From contig NZ_JH636439.1 of the NCBI RefSeq assembly GCF_000255705.1, positions 235,111 through 299,110 on the forward strand: a stretch of 64,000 nucleotides of DNA, written 5' to 3'. This document shows, piece by piece, positions 25,439 through 35,224 of this stretch (its first letter is position 1; each line of letters opens with the position of its first letter). A model generated the notes under the pieces. The model worked only from the letters and a program-made list of their open reading frames with translations, was not told the DNA's origin and did not search any database. This DNA is from Zavarzinella formosa DSM 19928. Its GTDB lineage: Bacteria; Planctomycetota; Planctomycetia; Gemmatales; Gemmataceae. Position numbers and translations under genes: made by a program.

Positions 25439-28400
25439 ATGGTTCCAACCTCGTTTACTCGCAAGTTCCTGATCGTGCTGGCCTTCGTGGTCTGCATATT
25501 CTACCTTGCCTTCCGACTGCTCTTCACCATCAACATGTCAGGACCGTATGCGATCACCGCATCCGTCCTCCTTTATGTGGCCGAGTTGTTCGGCATCTTC
25601 AACTTGTTCCTCTTCTTCCTGCAAGTGTGGGAAGTCTCCGAGCCGCCGGCCCAGCCAGTTCTTGAGGGACGCACGGTGGACGTGCTCATCCCCACCTACA
25701 ACGAAGACGTCTCCCTGTTGCGAGCGACACTCGAAGCCTGTGTGCGGATGGATTATCCGCACAAGACTTACGTGCTGGACGACGGTCAGCGTCCGGAGGT
25801 CGAGGCTCTCGCCCGCGAACTCGGCATCCTATACATCAAGCGTCCGGACAACCGGCACTTCAAGGCCGGGAACCTGAACAACGCCTTCGAGCGGACCGAC
25901 GGTGAATTCGTCGTGATCCTCGACGCGGACCACGTTCCCGAACCGCACTTCATCACCCGGTTGATCGGTTACTTCCGGGATGAACGCCTCGGCTTCGTGC
26001 AAACGCCGCACGCCTTCTACAACTTCGACTCTTTCCAGGCCCGGCTCGACCACAAGAACCGAAAGTATTGGGAAGAAGGTCACTTGTTCTATTACGTGAT
26101 CCAGCCGGGCCGCAACCACTGGGAATGCCCGATCTTCGCCGGATCGGCCGCCATGTTCCGTCGCGGCGCCTTGCGTGACATCGGGTTGATCGCCACCGAA
26201 ACCATCACGGAAGACTTGCACACCGGCCTGCGGATGAACGCCAAGAAGTGGCGTTCGGTGGCCATCACCGAACGTCTCGTCGCCGGTCAGGCCGCCCCGG
26301 ATATCACCACTTTCCACGCCCAACGGCTGCGGTGGGGAACTGGCAACCTGTCGATCATGAAGTTCGACAATCCGATCTTCACCAAGGGACTGACGTTCAC
26401 CCAACGACTCTGTTATCTCGGGTCCATGCTCCACTGGGCGAGCGGGCTTTTCAAGCTCATCATCTACATCACACCGATCGCCATGCTCTTCTCGGGCGTG
26501 CCGCCGGTGCGGGAATTTACCCGCGAACTGTTGATTATCACCTTGGTGTACCTGCTCGTTTCGCTCACCACGATGAAGATCGTGAGCAACGGGTACGGGT
26601 CGATCATCAACTCCGAACTGTTTGCGATGGTGAACTTCTGGACGCAGATGAAATCAACCTTCCGGGCCATCTTTGGCATCGGCAGTCGCAACTTCGGCGT
26701 GACGGCCAAGGGGGCCGCCGCCGTTCGGCAACGACAGCAAAAATCGGTGTGGCCGTTTATCCGTCCTCAGACGTATCTGATTATCCTCAGCGTGCTGGCG
26801 TTGTTTTGGGGCTGGAGCCGCCCGATCCTCGGCATCTCGGATGACTGGTTCAAGCCGGTGGTTCCCACCATCTGGGTGTTGATCCACTTCTGGCTGGCTT
26901 ACAAGGTGACGCAACGGGCCTTCTGGCCGGCTGATCGCCGACTCACCACCCGGCACGTCGTGCACGTCCCGGTGGAATACGAAACCGCCCTCGGCTCGTC
27001 GGCCCCGCCTCGCTACGGCGTGACGGTTGACTTGAACGACACCGGGATGGCCTTCGTGGCCTATGAGAAGTTCAACGCCGGGGACATTCTGCGAGTGATC
27101 ATCCGCGGGGCCGGTGAAGTTATCAAGTGCAAGGGAGAAATCCGCACGGTCAACGAATTGACGCGGGGAAGCCAAGCCGAGGGTGTTCGCTATGGCGTGC
27201 AGTTCCTCAACCTGACCTCGCCGCAAGTCGACGCCCTGAACCGGCTCTGTCTGCATTACGGCGTGCCCCGGATGTACAGCGAGTACGAAAAGAACCGTGG
27301 CGGCGTGTTTGGCGCCTTCACCCGGTGGCAGGGTCGCGGTCTGGCCCAGCGCCGGATCGAACATCGCAATCAGTATCACATGCCGATCATCGTCAACAGC
27401 GGTGTGACGGAAGACACAGCCCAGTTCAGCACGACCGAAGACCTCACCCGGACGGCCGTGGCCGTGATGTTGGAACACGACATTCCGAAGAACACACAGA
27501 TCGGCTACCTGATGTCCACGCCGATGGGCGACATCCGGGGCACGGCCCGCGTCATGCGGACCAACCCGGAACAGTATGGCGGCAAGACCTACCACCGGTG
27601 CGTGCTGGAGTTCAACGATTTCGAGGCCCAGGGCCGCACGACGCTAAACATCATCGTGAACCCGAACGACGCCCGGCCGATGACACAGGCCCTCAAGCCC
27701 GACCGTCGCCCGATCCTCGTGAAGATGGCCGGGCCAACGCTCGTGGCCGTGCTGATCGCCATTCCGCTGATCCTGGCCCAGAGCGGGATCTTCCAGTTCT
27801 ACCACAAGGATGACTACATCCTGCGGAACATCAGCAAGAAGAACAAGGACCAACTCACCGCGACGGATGAAACCGAGGTTAAGCGAATCTTTGAATCGAC
27901 GATGAAGGACAGCAACCCCACGACAGACCGCTTGGTGTTGCTGATGAACGCCTTGAAGGTTTATAACCTCAAGCAGGACCAGCTTTCGGTGGCCGAACGA
28001 CTGGCCACTCGAAACACGTCCGACCTGACCCTGCAACAGTCGCTCATCTACGCCCAGATGCACGCGAACCGATACGAAGACGCGAAACTGACCTACGAAA
28101 CCCTGATGGAAAAGGCCAACAAGCTTCGTCCGGAAGATCGGCTGGCTCTCAAGCTCTCCGGGGCGCGGGTGGCCGAGGGCGAGGGGAATTTGAAGACAGC
28201 CGTGGAACGTTACAAAGAACTGTACGCAGACAATCCCGATTACTTCTTGGAAAGAGGTCAGGCCGGCGCGGTTCCGCTTCGCCGGGAATACGCCGGGGTG
28301 CTTATCAAGGCCAATCAATACGAAGACGCCAAGGTTGTGTTGGAATCTGCTCCCCCGGAAGATATCGAAGCCCGCAAGATGCTGGTCGCCAGTTATTTGC

Positions 28401-31400
28401 TGCAAGGACGGCGCTATGCGGCTGACGAATCGCTGCCCGAAGCAACGCGGAATGACAAGTCGGCGTCCGAGTATGCCAAGGCTGACGAACAGGTAACCAA
28501 GCTGCAGAACTTTACCGTGTCGAGGCCCGGCCAGTCGCTCTCAGAGGCCGAGCGTGCATCGCTGTCCGATACCGCTGAGAAAATGCGGGCCGATGTGTTC
28601 ATGGCCAAGCAATCCTACACCAACGCCGAAGCCATCATTCGGAAAATGGCGACCCTGTCCAACGCCGATCCGGCTTTCGCCGACCCGGACTTGCAGCGCC
28701 GGTTATACCAAGCCCAGCTTGGCAACAAAGACAACATTGGGGCCATGACGGGCTTTCAATCCCTCCTGCAACGGAAGGACTTGCCCGATGCGGTGAAACT
28801 AGACGCTCAGCGAGGGTTTTTGGACGCTTCCTCCGATGTCAGCGTGCAGGTTGATGAAAAGACCAAACAAACGGCGATTGAGATTTACAACGAATGGTCC
28901 GCCAAGCCGATTGACGACGCGGTTTATCTGGCCCGTCTCGGCTGGGTGCTGCAACGATCCAAGGAATTCGACAAGGCCACCCGGGCGTTGGAACTGGCCA
29001 AGGACAAGGAGCCGAAAAACTTGGACATTCGCAAGCAATACGCGAATATCCTGCTGGCTTCGGGCAATCTTGACCTCGCCGCCGACGCCTTGAAGGGGAT
29101 TAACGAGTTCAAAGCCCAGGAAACGATGGCGAGCCAGTATTTCAAACGCGATGATCTCAGCAAGGTCGTTCTTGTGTTGAGGTCGATTCTGAACAATTAC
29201 AAGGTTGGCGACCCGAACAAGGACGGAACCAAGGTAACGGCCGACGATATGCGGAGGGTTGAATTGATCATGGGCAAGGCCCTCACGCTGGTGGCCCTTC
29301 GCACCACCCCCGAAACGGGGCCGAAGACCGCCTTCCTCCCGGCCATTGAGCATTACGAAAAAGCGGTCAAGACATACCCGACCGACCGGCAGTTCCCGGC
29401 TTTCCTGGCTCACACAAAGCTGTTTGCGGCCGACCGCACCAAGGACGCCAAGGACTATGCGGATGCCTTGAAAGGCTTCGAGGAAGTCATCTCCAAAGGA
29501 CAGTGGAATGCGGACCCTGTGGCCGCCCGCGATCCGGCGAACAAGGATGTGGACTTGGCCATGAAGTCCAAAGTCGAGGCGGGCTTTGTGGATGCCGCCG
29601 CCGGTTTGCTGGGACGCACCCCGGAGGGAACGAAGGCGCAGCTCACGCCCGAACAAGTGAAGATCGCCCAGCGTCTTGCTGCCGAACGGCTTGCGGACAA
29701 GATCACCAACGTGCGGGTGGACAGCCGCCTGGCATGGGTGCTGGCCAAGTCGGAAGATCCTCTGGCCGTCACCCAGGCCAAAGAACTGATGAACCGGGCG
29801 TTGGCGGCCAAGCCGGTCGATGCGGAAGATCGGAAGGAACTGGCCGACACATTTGCGGCCGCGAAGGAGTATGGCAAAGCCGCGGACTTGTTGAAAGATT
29901 CGGCCAAAACTTACGAAGACCGCAAGAAACTGTTTGAACTGTACGCTGGTGCCCGCGAATGGAAGCAAGCCGCCGACGAGATGAAGCTGGCGCAAGCCCT
30001 GCCCGGCATCAAGGATGCGGACCGCAAAGAAGCCAGCAAGAACCTGGCCAAAGTGACCGCTTGGAGCGGCGAACACAAGGAGGCTCTGGCGCTCATTGAG
30101 AAGGCGATTGCGGAAGATCCGACCGATACGAAGATGAAGGCATTCAAGGCCGACGTGACGTTGTGGTCCAGGGATTATGACGGGGCGTTTGACTTATACC
30201 AGAACCTCCGTCGGCAGAATCCGACTGACTTGGAAATCACGAAGGGGTATCTGAACGCGGCCGCCAAGACGACCAAACCGCTCAGTGAAGTGGAACGACA
30301 AACCATCATGGCCCTTGCCGAATCCACAAAATCGCCCGAGGCCGACGATGCCTTGTTACAAGCTCGCCTGGCCGAAGTGTTGTCCGTGAAGTTCGAGGAC
30401 AAGCTGACGGAAAAGGCCAGAGATTTGGCGATCAATGCCTTCAAGAAAAAGCCGAAGGACCACATTATTCGCAAGGAGATCGGAACGATTCTGGCGAGCA
30501 AGAACATCGCCTTGTTTAAAGAAGCCGATGACATGTTCGCCGGGACCGAACTGACCGGGGATGAACGCAAGACTTATATTTCGATCGCCTCGCAGGCCGA
30601 GAACTTCGAGGCCGCCCGGCGACAGGCCCGGATGTATCTGGCCGAGCAAGTGCCCGGCACGCCGAAGGAACGGGAGGCCCGCCGGTTGCTGGCTGACGTG
30701 CTGACTTGGAAGGGCGATTACGAAGAAGCCCTGGCGATTTACGAACGGATGCTGGCGGTCAAGAACGAAGACAAGGATCTTCGGGTGGACCTTGCCGAGG
30801 TGAACCGCTTCTGGCAGAACTATCCGGTTGCCCTGCAACTGTATGCGAAACTCCTGACCGAGCAGTTCGATAACGAACAGATGTGGATCGGCTTCATCGA
30901 CGCGGCCTCCAGCGCCCCGAAGATCGAAAGCCAGAAGGAATTGCTCCTGAAGGTCTATGATCGGTATCACCCGGCCCTGAAGGACGCCCGGCGATTGTCG
31001 CGGCTGGCGTGGGTGATGTTGCGTCTCGGCGAGGCCGGCAAGGCAAACCTGTTGCTGACGCGGGCCGTGGCGACCAATCCGCCGCAACCGGCCGTCCGCA
31101 AGGAACTGGCCGGGGTGCTGGCCGCCGCCGACCGTCGGGTGGAGGCCATCGAGATGCTGACCCCGCCGTTCGTGTTCGGCACGCTGGACATCAAGGAAAT
31201 CTTGAACCTCACGGACCTGTTGACGGCCGAAAGCCAACTGAAGGAAGCCGAAGCCCAACTGGCGAAGGTGGTGACCGATAGGTCCGACAAGAAGTACCGG
31301 CTGCGTTACGCCGAAGTGCTGCTGTGGAACAACAAGTACGCGAAGGCCCAGGAGATTTTCGTCAAACTGATCGCCGAGTTCCCCGAAGACGAAATGATTC

Positions 31401-32074
31401 AACTGCGGCTGGCCCAGACGTACCTGTGGTCCAAGGACTACCCGACGGCTCTCCGGCGATACACGGACCTGCTGGCCCTGCGGCCGACGGCCACCCGCCG
31501 GGAGGACATGATGGCCAACCCGGAAGTGTGGCAGGGTTACATTGATGCGACGGCCGGAGCTGTCGGCGAATCGCTTCGGGAGTTCCCGCGACGCAACATT
31601 GGCCCGTTGCTCTCGACCTTCCAACGCGATCAGGTGTTCAAGGCCTATGACTACATCACGACGGTGCAGGCCAAGATCATGGGGGAAAACAAGACGCAAA
31701 TGGACAAAATGTTGGCCCTCGCCACGGACAAAGACCCGACCTATGAAGTCCGCCGGAAACAATTGCAGGCCAAGAATGACGTGCGGGTGAAGGGGTTGGC
31801 CGAAAGCATGGGCCGGTTGGGGCTGATGCTCGGCTTGTTGGGCGACCGCGACCGCAGCACCGGGGCGTTCGGAGCGGCTCTCGCCATCGACCGAACCAAC
31901 CGGGATGTCTGGTTGCAATATGCCCAAGCCCTCACCGCCCTTGGTGATGACAGACGGGCGATGACTGTGTTCGACTGGCTGCTGGCCACGCGGGACACAA
32001 CGTTGCCCAACCCGAACCCAGTGAATTCCAACTTGCTCACGCCGGAGGCGGCGAACCCAAGCAAGCTGAGGTAA
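25439..32074 (+). CDS. BcsA-type cellulose synthase fused to a long TPR domain
   Basis: 2211 residues from ATG 25439. Residues 8-65 hold N-terminal membrane helices; 78-300 form a GT2 glycosyltransferase with all processive motifs: DD at 114-115, DAD 162-164, TED 257-259 and QRLRW 295-299. Membrane helices follow to about 490. A PilZ domain spans about 500-610, with RLTTR (501-505) and DLNDTG in place of the usual DxSxxG; a second PilZ-like segment is at 650-745. A further transmembrane helix lies at about 765-782, then some 1400 residues of TPR-like helix pairs run to the C-terminus. The first part polymerises UDP-sugar and extrudes the glycan; the TPR part, probably periplasmic, recalls the superhelix of BcsC but lacks its outer-membrane barrel. 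No bcsB, bcsZ or bcsC is nearby. A frame back to 25292 exists but has no ribosome site. Confidence 0.9.
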   Translation: MVPTSFTRKFLIVLAFVVCIFYLAFRLLFTINMSGPYAITASVLLYVAELFGIFNLFLFFLQVWEVSEPPAQPVLEGRTVDVLIPTYNEDVSLLRATLEACVRMDYPHKTYVLDDGQRPEVEALARELGILYIKRPDNRHFKAGNLNNAFERTDGEFVVILDADHVPEPHFITRLIGYFRDERLGFVQTPHAFYNFDSFQARLDHKNRKYWEEGHLFYYVIQPGRNHWECPIFAGSAAMFRRGALRDIGLIATETITEDLHTGLRMNAKKWRSVAITERLVAGQAAPDITTFHAQRLRWGTGNLSIMKFDNPIFTKGLTFTQRLCYLGSMLHWASGLFKLIIYITPIAMLFSGVPPVREFTRELLIITLVYLLVSLTTMKIVSNGYGSIINSELFAMVNFWTQMKSTFRAIFGIGSRNFGVTAKGAAAVRQRQQKSVWPFIRPQTYLIILSVLALFWGWSRPILGISDDWFKPVVPTIWVLIHFWLAYKVTQRAFWPADRRLTTRHVVHVPVEYETALGSSAPPRYGVTVDLNDTGMAFVAYEKFNAGDILRVIIRGAGEVIKCKGEIRTVNELTRGSQAEGVRYGVQFLNLTSPQVDALNRLCLHYGVPRMYSEYEKNRGGVFGAFTRWQGRGLAQRRIEHRNQYHMPIIVNSGVTEDTAQFSTTEDLTRTAVAVMLEHDIPKNTQIGYLMSTPMGDIRGTARVMRTNPEQYGGKTYHRCVLEFNDFEAQGRTTLNIIVNPNDARPMTQALKPDRRPILVKMAGPTLVAVLIAIPLILAQSGIFQFYHKDDYILRNISKKNKDQLTATDETEVKRIFESTMKDSNPTTDRLVLLMNALKVYNLKQDQLSVAERLATRNTSDLTLQQSLIYAQMHANRYEDAKLTYETLMEKANKLRPEDRLALKLSGARVAEGEGNLKTAVERYKELYADNPDYFLERGQAGAVPLRREYAGVLIKANQYEDAKVVLESAPPEDIEARKMLVASYLLQGRRYAADESLPEATRNDKSASEYAKADEQVTKLQNFTVSRPGQSLSEAERASLSDTAEKMRADVFMAKQSYTNAEAIIRKMATLSNADPAFADPDLQRRLYQAQLGNKDNIGAMTGFQSLLQRKDLPDAVKLDAQRGFLDASSDVSVQVDEKTKQTAIEIYNEWSAKPIDDAVYLARLGWVLQRSKEFDKATRALELAKDKEPKNLDIRKQYANILLASGNLDLAADALKGINEFKAQETMASQYFKRDDLSKVVLVLRSILNNYKVGDPNKDGTKVTADDMRRVELIMGKALTLVALRTTPETGPKTAFLPAIEHYEKAVKTYPTDRQFPAFLAHTKLFAADRTKDAKDYADALKGFEEVISKGQWNADPVAARDPANKDVDLAMKSKVEAGFVDAAAGLLGRTPEGTKAQLTPEQVKIAQRLAAERLADKITNVRVDSRLAWVLAKSEDPLAVTQAKELMNRALAAKPVDAEDRKELADTFAAAKEYGKAADLLKDSAKTYEDRKKLFELYAGAREWKQAADEMKLAQALPGIKDADRKEASKNLAKVTAWSGEHKEALALIEKAIAEDPTDTKMKAFKADVTLWSRDYDGAFDLYQNLRRQNPTDLEITKGYLNAAAKTTKPLSEVERQTIMALAESTKSPEADDALLQARLAEVLSVKFEDKLTEKARDLAINAFKKKPKDHIIRKEIGTILASKNIALFKEADDMFAGTELTGDERKTYISIASQAENFEAARRQARMYLAEQVPGTPKEREARRLLADVLTWKGDYEEALAIYERMLAVKNEDKDLRVDLAEVNRFWQNYPVALQLYAKLLTEQFDNEQMWIGFIDAASSAPKIESQKELLLKVYDRYHPALKDARRLSRLAWVMLRLGEAGKANLLLTRAVATNPPQPAVRKELAGVLAAADRRVEAIEMLTPPFVFGTLDIKEILNLTDLLTAESQLKEAEAQLAKVVTDRSDKKYRLRYAEVLLWNNKYAKAQEIFVKLIAEFPEDEMIQLRLAQTYLWSKDYPTALRRYTDLLALRPTATRREDMMANPEVWQGYIDATAGAVGESLREFPRRNIGPLLSTFQRDQVFKAYDYITTVQAKIMGENKTQMDKMLALATDKDPTYEVRRKQLQAKNDVRVKGLAESMGRLGLMLGLLGDRDRSTGAFGAALAIDRTNRDVWLQYAQALTALGDDRRAMTVFDWLLATRDTTLPNPNPVNSNLLTPEAANPSKLR

Positions 32075-32107
32075 CAGGTTTGAGTGAACTCAGGGAGGGA
32101 CTCGTGG

Positions 32108-32142
32108 GGGACCGGGCTTCAAAGCCCGGTCCCTTGTTTTTT
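32108..32142 (+). terminator. Intrinsic terminator after the cellulose synthase fusion
   Basis: GGGACCGGGC (32108-32117) / GCCCGGTCCC (32124-32133), six-base loop, followed by TTGTTTTTT. Confidence 0.9.
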
Positions 32143-32307
32143 GCGCCAGCCAGCCGCCACTTCGAGGATTGTGGCCGCATAAGACTTTTGCCCGGATCGC
32201 GCTTGCCCCGACGCTCGGATCGTGGTAAGTTTGATGAAGATTGAACTCTCCCCCGCATCCGTTGGGATGCCCCGCCTGAATACCCCCGCCGGACCCTCCT
32301 TTTTCTC

Positions 32308-32312
32308 GGGAG
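32308..32312 (+). promoter_or_regulatory. Shine-Dalgarno supporting a TTG start
   Basis: GGGAG, eight bases before TTG 32321, which gives a DUF1501 protein starting FRINMGRTG. The ATG at 32336 has no such site. Confidence 0.5.
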
Positions 32313-32320
32313 ACACTTCC

Positions 32321-33703
32321 TTGTTCCGAATCAACATGGGCCGCACCGGCCAATACTGCGATGGTCATTCCCGCCGGTCGTTTCTGCAACTCGGCGTCGC
32401 CGGGATGGCTTCCATTGGCCTGCCGCAGTTGCTGCAAGCCCGTGAGGAATCGGCCAAATCCCTTGGCGGCAAGAAGGACACCCGCTGTATTCTCCTCTGG
32501 CTCGACGGCGGCCCCGGCCACATGGACATGTACGACATGAAGCCGGACGCCCCGGCTGAGTATCGGGGGTTATGGAAACCGATCAAGAGCAAGGTTCCCG
32601 GTTTCGATGTGACGGAACTATACCCGAAACAGGCCCGGATCACGGACAAGTTTTCGATGGTCCGCTCCCTGCATCACGACACGGGGGACCACTTCGCGGG
32701 GGCGCACCGGATGCTCACCACGAAGGACATGGGCGTCAGCGGGGCGAAAAACGAGCAGATGTTTCCGGGCATCAGCGCCATCGTCAACCGGGAAGCCGGT
32801 TCTCGCCGCGAAGGCGTTCCGGGGCATGTGGCCGTGCCGTATGGCATGAGCGTCGGCCTCCGGCCGGGTTACTTCGGCGGCCATCTCATCGGCCAGCAAC
32901 ACAATCCGTTTGAGACAATCCACGATCCGGCTTCCCCGGCGTTCAAGGTTCCCAACCTGGCTCTCTCCAGCGGGCTGACCCTGAACAAACTCGACGACCG
33001 CCGTAACTTGATGAAGCACTTTGACCATGTGCAAGAACACTTGGACAGACGGCCGGACACGCAGGCCCGCAACAAATTTGCGGAGGAAGCCTACCAGTTT
33101 GTGAGCGGCCCGGCCGCCAAGTGGGCATTTGACATCTCGGCCGAAGACCCGAAACTGCGAGATCAATACGGTCGGCATCCGTGGGGCCAAAGCACGCTGC
33201 TGGCCCGAAGATTGGCCGAGGCGGGTTCGACGTTCACGTCCGTCCATTTTGGCGGGTGGGACCATCACTGGGATTTGAAGGAAAGCTACGAACGTCTGCT
33301 CCCCATCGTGGACACGGCCGTTTCTGCGTTGTTCAACGACCTTGATGACCGTGGTTTGCTCGACTCCACACTGGTGGTGTTATGCGGCGAATTTGGCCGG
33401 ACCCCCCGGATGAACGACGGCGGCAACGGCGGAGCCCCGATGTCCAAGGGAACGCCTGGCCGCGATCACTGGGGCAACGCGATGTTCTGCCTCATGGGGG
33501 GCGGCGGCATCAAGGGGGGCCAAGTGATCGGCTCGACCGACCGCCTCGGAGAACGCCCCAAAGATCGGCCGCTGACGCCGTGCAACATCCACGCCACCAT
33601 TTACGATGTGTTGGGGATCGACCCCAAATTGCAAGTGATGGATCCCACCGGCCGCCCGGTTAATGTCCTTGACGACCCGACACCGATTCACGAATTGTTG
33701 TAA
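32321..33703 (+). CDS. DUF1501 protein, Tat-exported
   Basis: About 460 residues. A twin-arginine signal is near the start ('HSRRSFLQLGVAGMASIGLPQ'). The body has DUF1501 hallmarks: 'TRCILLWLDGGPGHMDMYDMKP', 'FSMVRSLHHDTGDHFAGAHRML', 'VHFGGWDHHWDL', 'LDSTLVVLCGEFGRTPRMN' and 'GRDHWGNAMFCLMGGGGIKGG'. The family has an alkaline-phosphatase/sulfatase-like fold and is greatly expanded in planctomycetes; substrates are unknown. A start at TTG 32321 is favoured by GGGAG; ATG 32336 and starts back to 32222 are possible. Unlike the copy at 49565 it has no DUF1549/DUF1553 partner; it stands alone between two terminators. Confidence 0.88.
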   Translation: MFRINMGRTGQYCDGHSRRSFLQLGVAGMASIGLPQLLQAREESAKSLGGKKDTRCILLWLDGGPGHMDMYDMKPDAPAEYRGLWKPIKSKVPGFDVTELYPKQARITDKFSMVRSLHHDTGDHFAGAHRMLTTKDMGVSGAKNEQMFPGISAIVNREAGSRREGVPGHVAVPYGMSVGLRPGYFGGHLIGQQHNPFETIHDPASPAFKVPNLALSSGLTLNKLDDRRNLMKHFDHVQEHLDRRPDTQARNKFAEEAYQFVSGPAAKWAFDISAEDPKLRDQYGRHPWGQSTLLARRLAEAGSTFTSVHFGGWDHHWDLKESYERLLPIVDTAVSALFNDLDDRGLLDSTLVVLCGEFGRTPRMNDGGNGGAPMSKGTPGRDHWGNAMFCLMGGGGIKGGQVIGSTDRLGERPKDRPLTPCNIHATIYDVLGIDPKLQVMDPTGRPVNVLDDPTPIHELL

Positions 33704-33731
33704 AAATGCAAGCGATTTGTTTTGACGAACA

Positions 33732-33763
33732 AAAACATGGGGCTGATTTCAGCCCCATGTTTT
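33732..33763. terminator. Bidirectional intrinsic terminator
   Basis: AAAACATGGGGCTG (33732-33745) / CAGCCCCATGTTTT (33750-33763), four-base loop ATTT, between convergent genes ending at 33703 (+) and 33776 (-). Confidence 0.92.
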
Positions 33764-33775
33764 GTTTGCGACTGT

Positions 33776-34195
33776 TCATTTCTTCCCAAACTTCGGCGTC
33801 AACAAGATCAGCCATTTGCCTTCGGCTTGATAAAGCGTCAACCCGTCGTTGAAAGAATGTCGCTGGTGGGAATTGCCGCCGATGAAGACCACATGGGCGA
33901 CGACCCGGTCCGTTTGCTCCTCGCAAGAGCGGATGTGCAATCGCTGCGGTTCAAACTCCAAATTGCGACGATAGCTTTCCGCCAGACGGGTGAATTGCTC
34001 AAGGGGCCATTGCTTGTGATTGTCCGGATGCAGCAGGGCATAGGCTTTGGGCCAGTTCCGCCGCACGACGGCCTCGCCGTAGTCTTGAACAACCTTTTTC
34101 GCCCCGGTATCGGGCGCCGCTGGCGGCGTCGAGCTGGAGCATCCGACCAGTCCGGCCAGCAAAACAAGCCATGACCACTTTTGAGCGGCTCGCAT
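33776..34195 (-). CDS. Small lipoprotein downstream of a pilin-like DUF1559 gene
   Basis: 139 residues starting MRAAQKWSWLVLLAGLVGC; LVGC is a lipobox, so the mature protein is lipid-anchored at the cysteine. The soluble part ('VVQDYGEAVVRRNWPKAYALLHPDN', 'FTRLAESYRRNLEFEPQRLHIRS') resembles the cystatin/NTF2-like small domains found in many exported proteins, which I infer only from pattern. It begins 26 bases after the DUF1559 pseudopilin gene and forms an operon with it. A longer frame back to 34363 overlaps that gene and is rejected. Confidence 0.78.
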   Translation of the reverse strand: MRAAQKWSWLVLLAGLVGCSSSTPPAAPDTGAKKVVQDYGEAVVRRNWPKAYALLHPDNHKQWPLEQFTRLAESYRRNLEFEPQRLHIRSCEEQTDRVVAHVVFIGGNSHQRHSFNDGLTLYQAEGKWLILLTPKFGKK

Positions 34196-34221
34196 GATCT
34201 TCAACCGTCGGGTTGGAATGT

Positions 34222-35007
34222 TCAAGGATAACTGCTGTCTTGGGTCAGCACGACTTTGTCCGGGTACATGTCCGGAATGGCGATTTCCCACTTCAACGAC
34301 GAAACATGGCCGTCCAAATAGAGATAATTGGCCACGCCCGTGTGACGGTCGAAGGCGATCCACGGCTTGATGATGCCGGTGCCCAGCCAGATGTCGTAGT
34401 CATCCTGCCGGGGGTCTTCGTCGCTTTCGACAAGAAAGGCGTTCGCGTTTCGTTCCGAGAACGCGATAAATTGGGACGTGCCGACTTCATTGATGAAACG
34501 GTTCAGCGTCCATTGCCCGTATCGTCTGGTTTTGTGGCTCAAAAGGGAGTTCATCAAAAAGCTGGTACGATTCTCCACTCCGTCCACGATCCCGGAGTCC
34601 GTGAACGGCTTCCGCACGGACTGATCGGTGGGGCAGCGATAAATGGCTTCGCTCGGCAGGATGATGCCCTGTTTGGAAAGGTTTTCGTTTGCCTCTTGGG
34701 TTCCCCCGATGAAAGGCATGATCTTGTCTTCCCAATAAATCTCGGCGAAGGAATTGGCCCCGGCATTGTTGGAGATCACGTCGGCTTCAAAGGGGTGATG
34801 CAGGAAGAAATTTCCGCTGGTGGCATCGTAATATTGATGCACACCCAAGGCGATTTGACGCAAGTTGGACTGACATTTCATCCGGTTGGCCGCCTCGCGA
34901 ATTTTCTGGACGGCGGGCAACAGCAAGCCAATCAAAATCGCGATGATGGCGATCACCACCAGCAGTTCGATCAGAGTAAACGCTGGTCGGCGCAAACGGT
35001 TTGGCAT
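34222..35007 (-). CDS. DUF1559 pseudopilin-like protein
   Basis: 261 residues. The N-terminus '[20 protein letters not shown]' is a type IV prepilin/pseudopilin leader with the cleavage site before F and a hydrophobic helix, followed by '[24 protein letters not shown]', the signature of planctomycete DUF1559 proteins, and a C-terminal '[13 protein letters not shown]' (the H-x-DG type motif). These proteins would be processed by a prepilin peptidase and assembled or retained at the inner membrane. No secretion machinery is nearby. First gene of a two-gene unit with the 34195 lipoprotein. Confidence 0.9.
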   Translation of the reverse strand: MPNRLRRPAFTLIELLVVIAIIAILIGLLLPAVQKIREAANRMKCQSNLRQIALGVHQYYDATSGNFFLHHPFEADVISNNAGANSFAEIYWEDKIMPFIGGTQEANENLSKQGIILPSEAIYRCPTDQSVRKPFTDSGIVDGVENRTSFLMNSLLSHKTRRYGQWTLNRFINEVGTSQFIAFSERNANAFLVESDEDPRQDDYDIWLGTGIIKPWIAFDRHTGVANYLYLDGHVSSLKWEIAIPDMYPDKVVLTQDSSYP

Positions 35008-35224
35008 CTCAGCCTCCCGGAGAGCGGATGGCCTTCCGGGCCATCTGGCAAGGTTGTGTGTTGTGATACGAAATCAGCCGCCGTTGATCCGGCGAATCAC
35101 CTTTCTCTGACGAGGCTTCGACAGGCTGTATTCGATATGTCAGCGAACGGAGCAGGGCCTCTTCAAAAGTGGCCTTGTCCCGTTTTCACCCCGACGTTAA
35201 CATCCCGCGTTGGGAGTGGCACGC

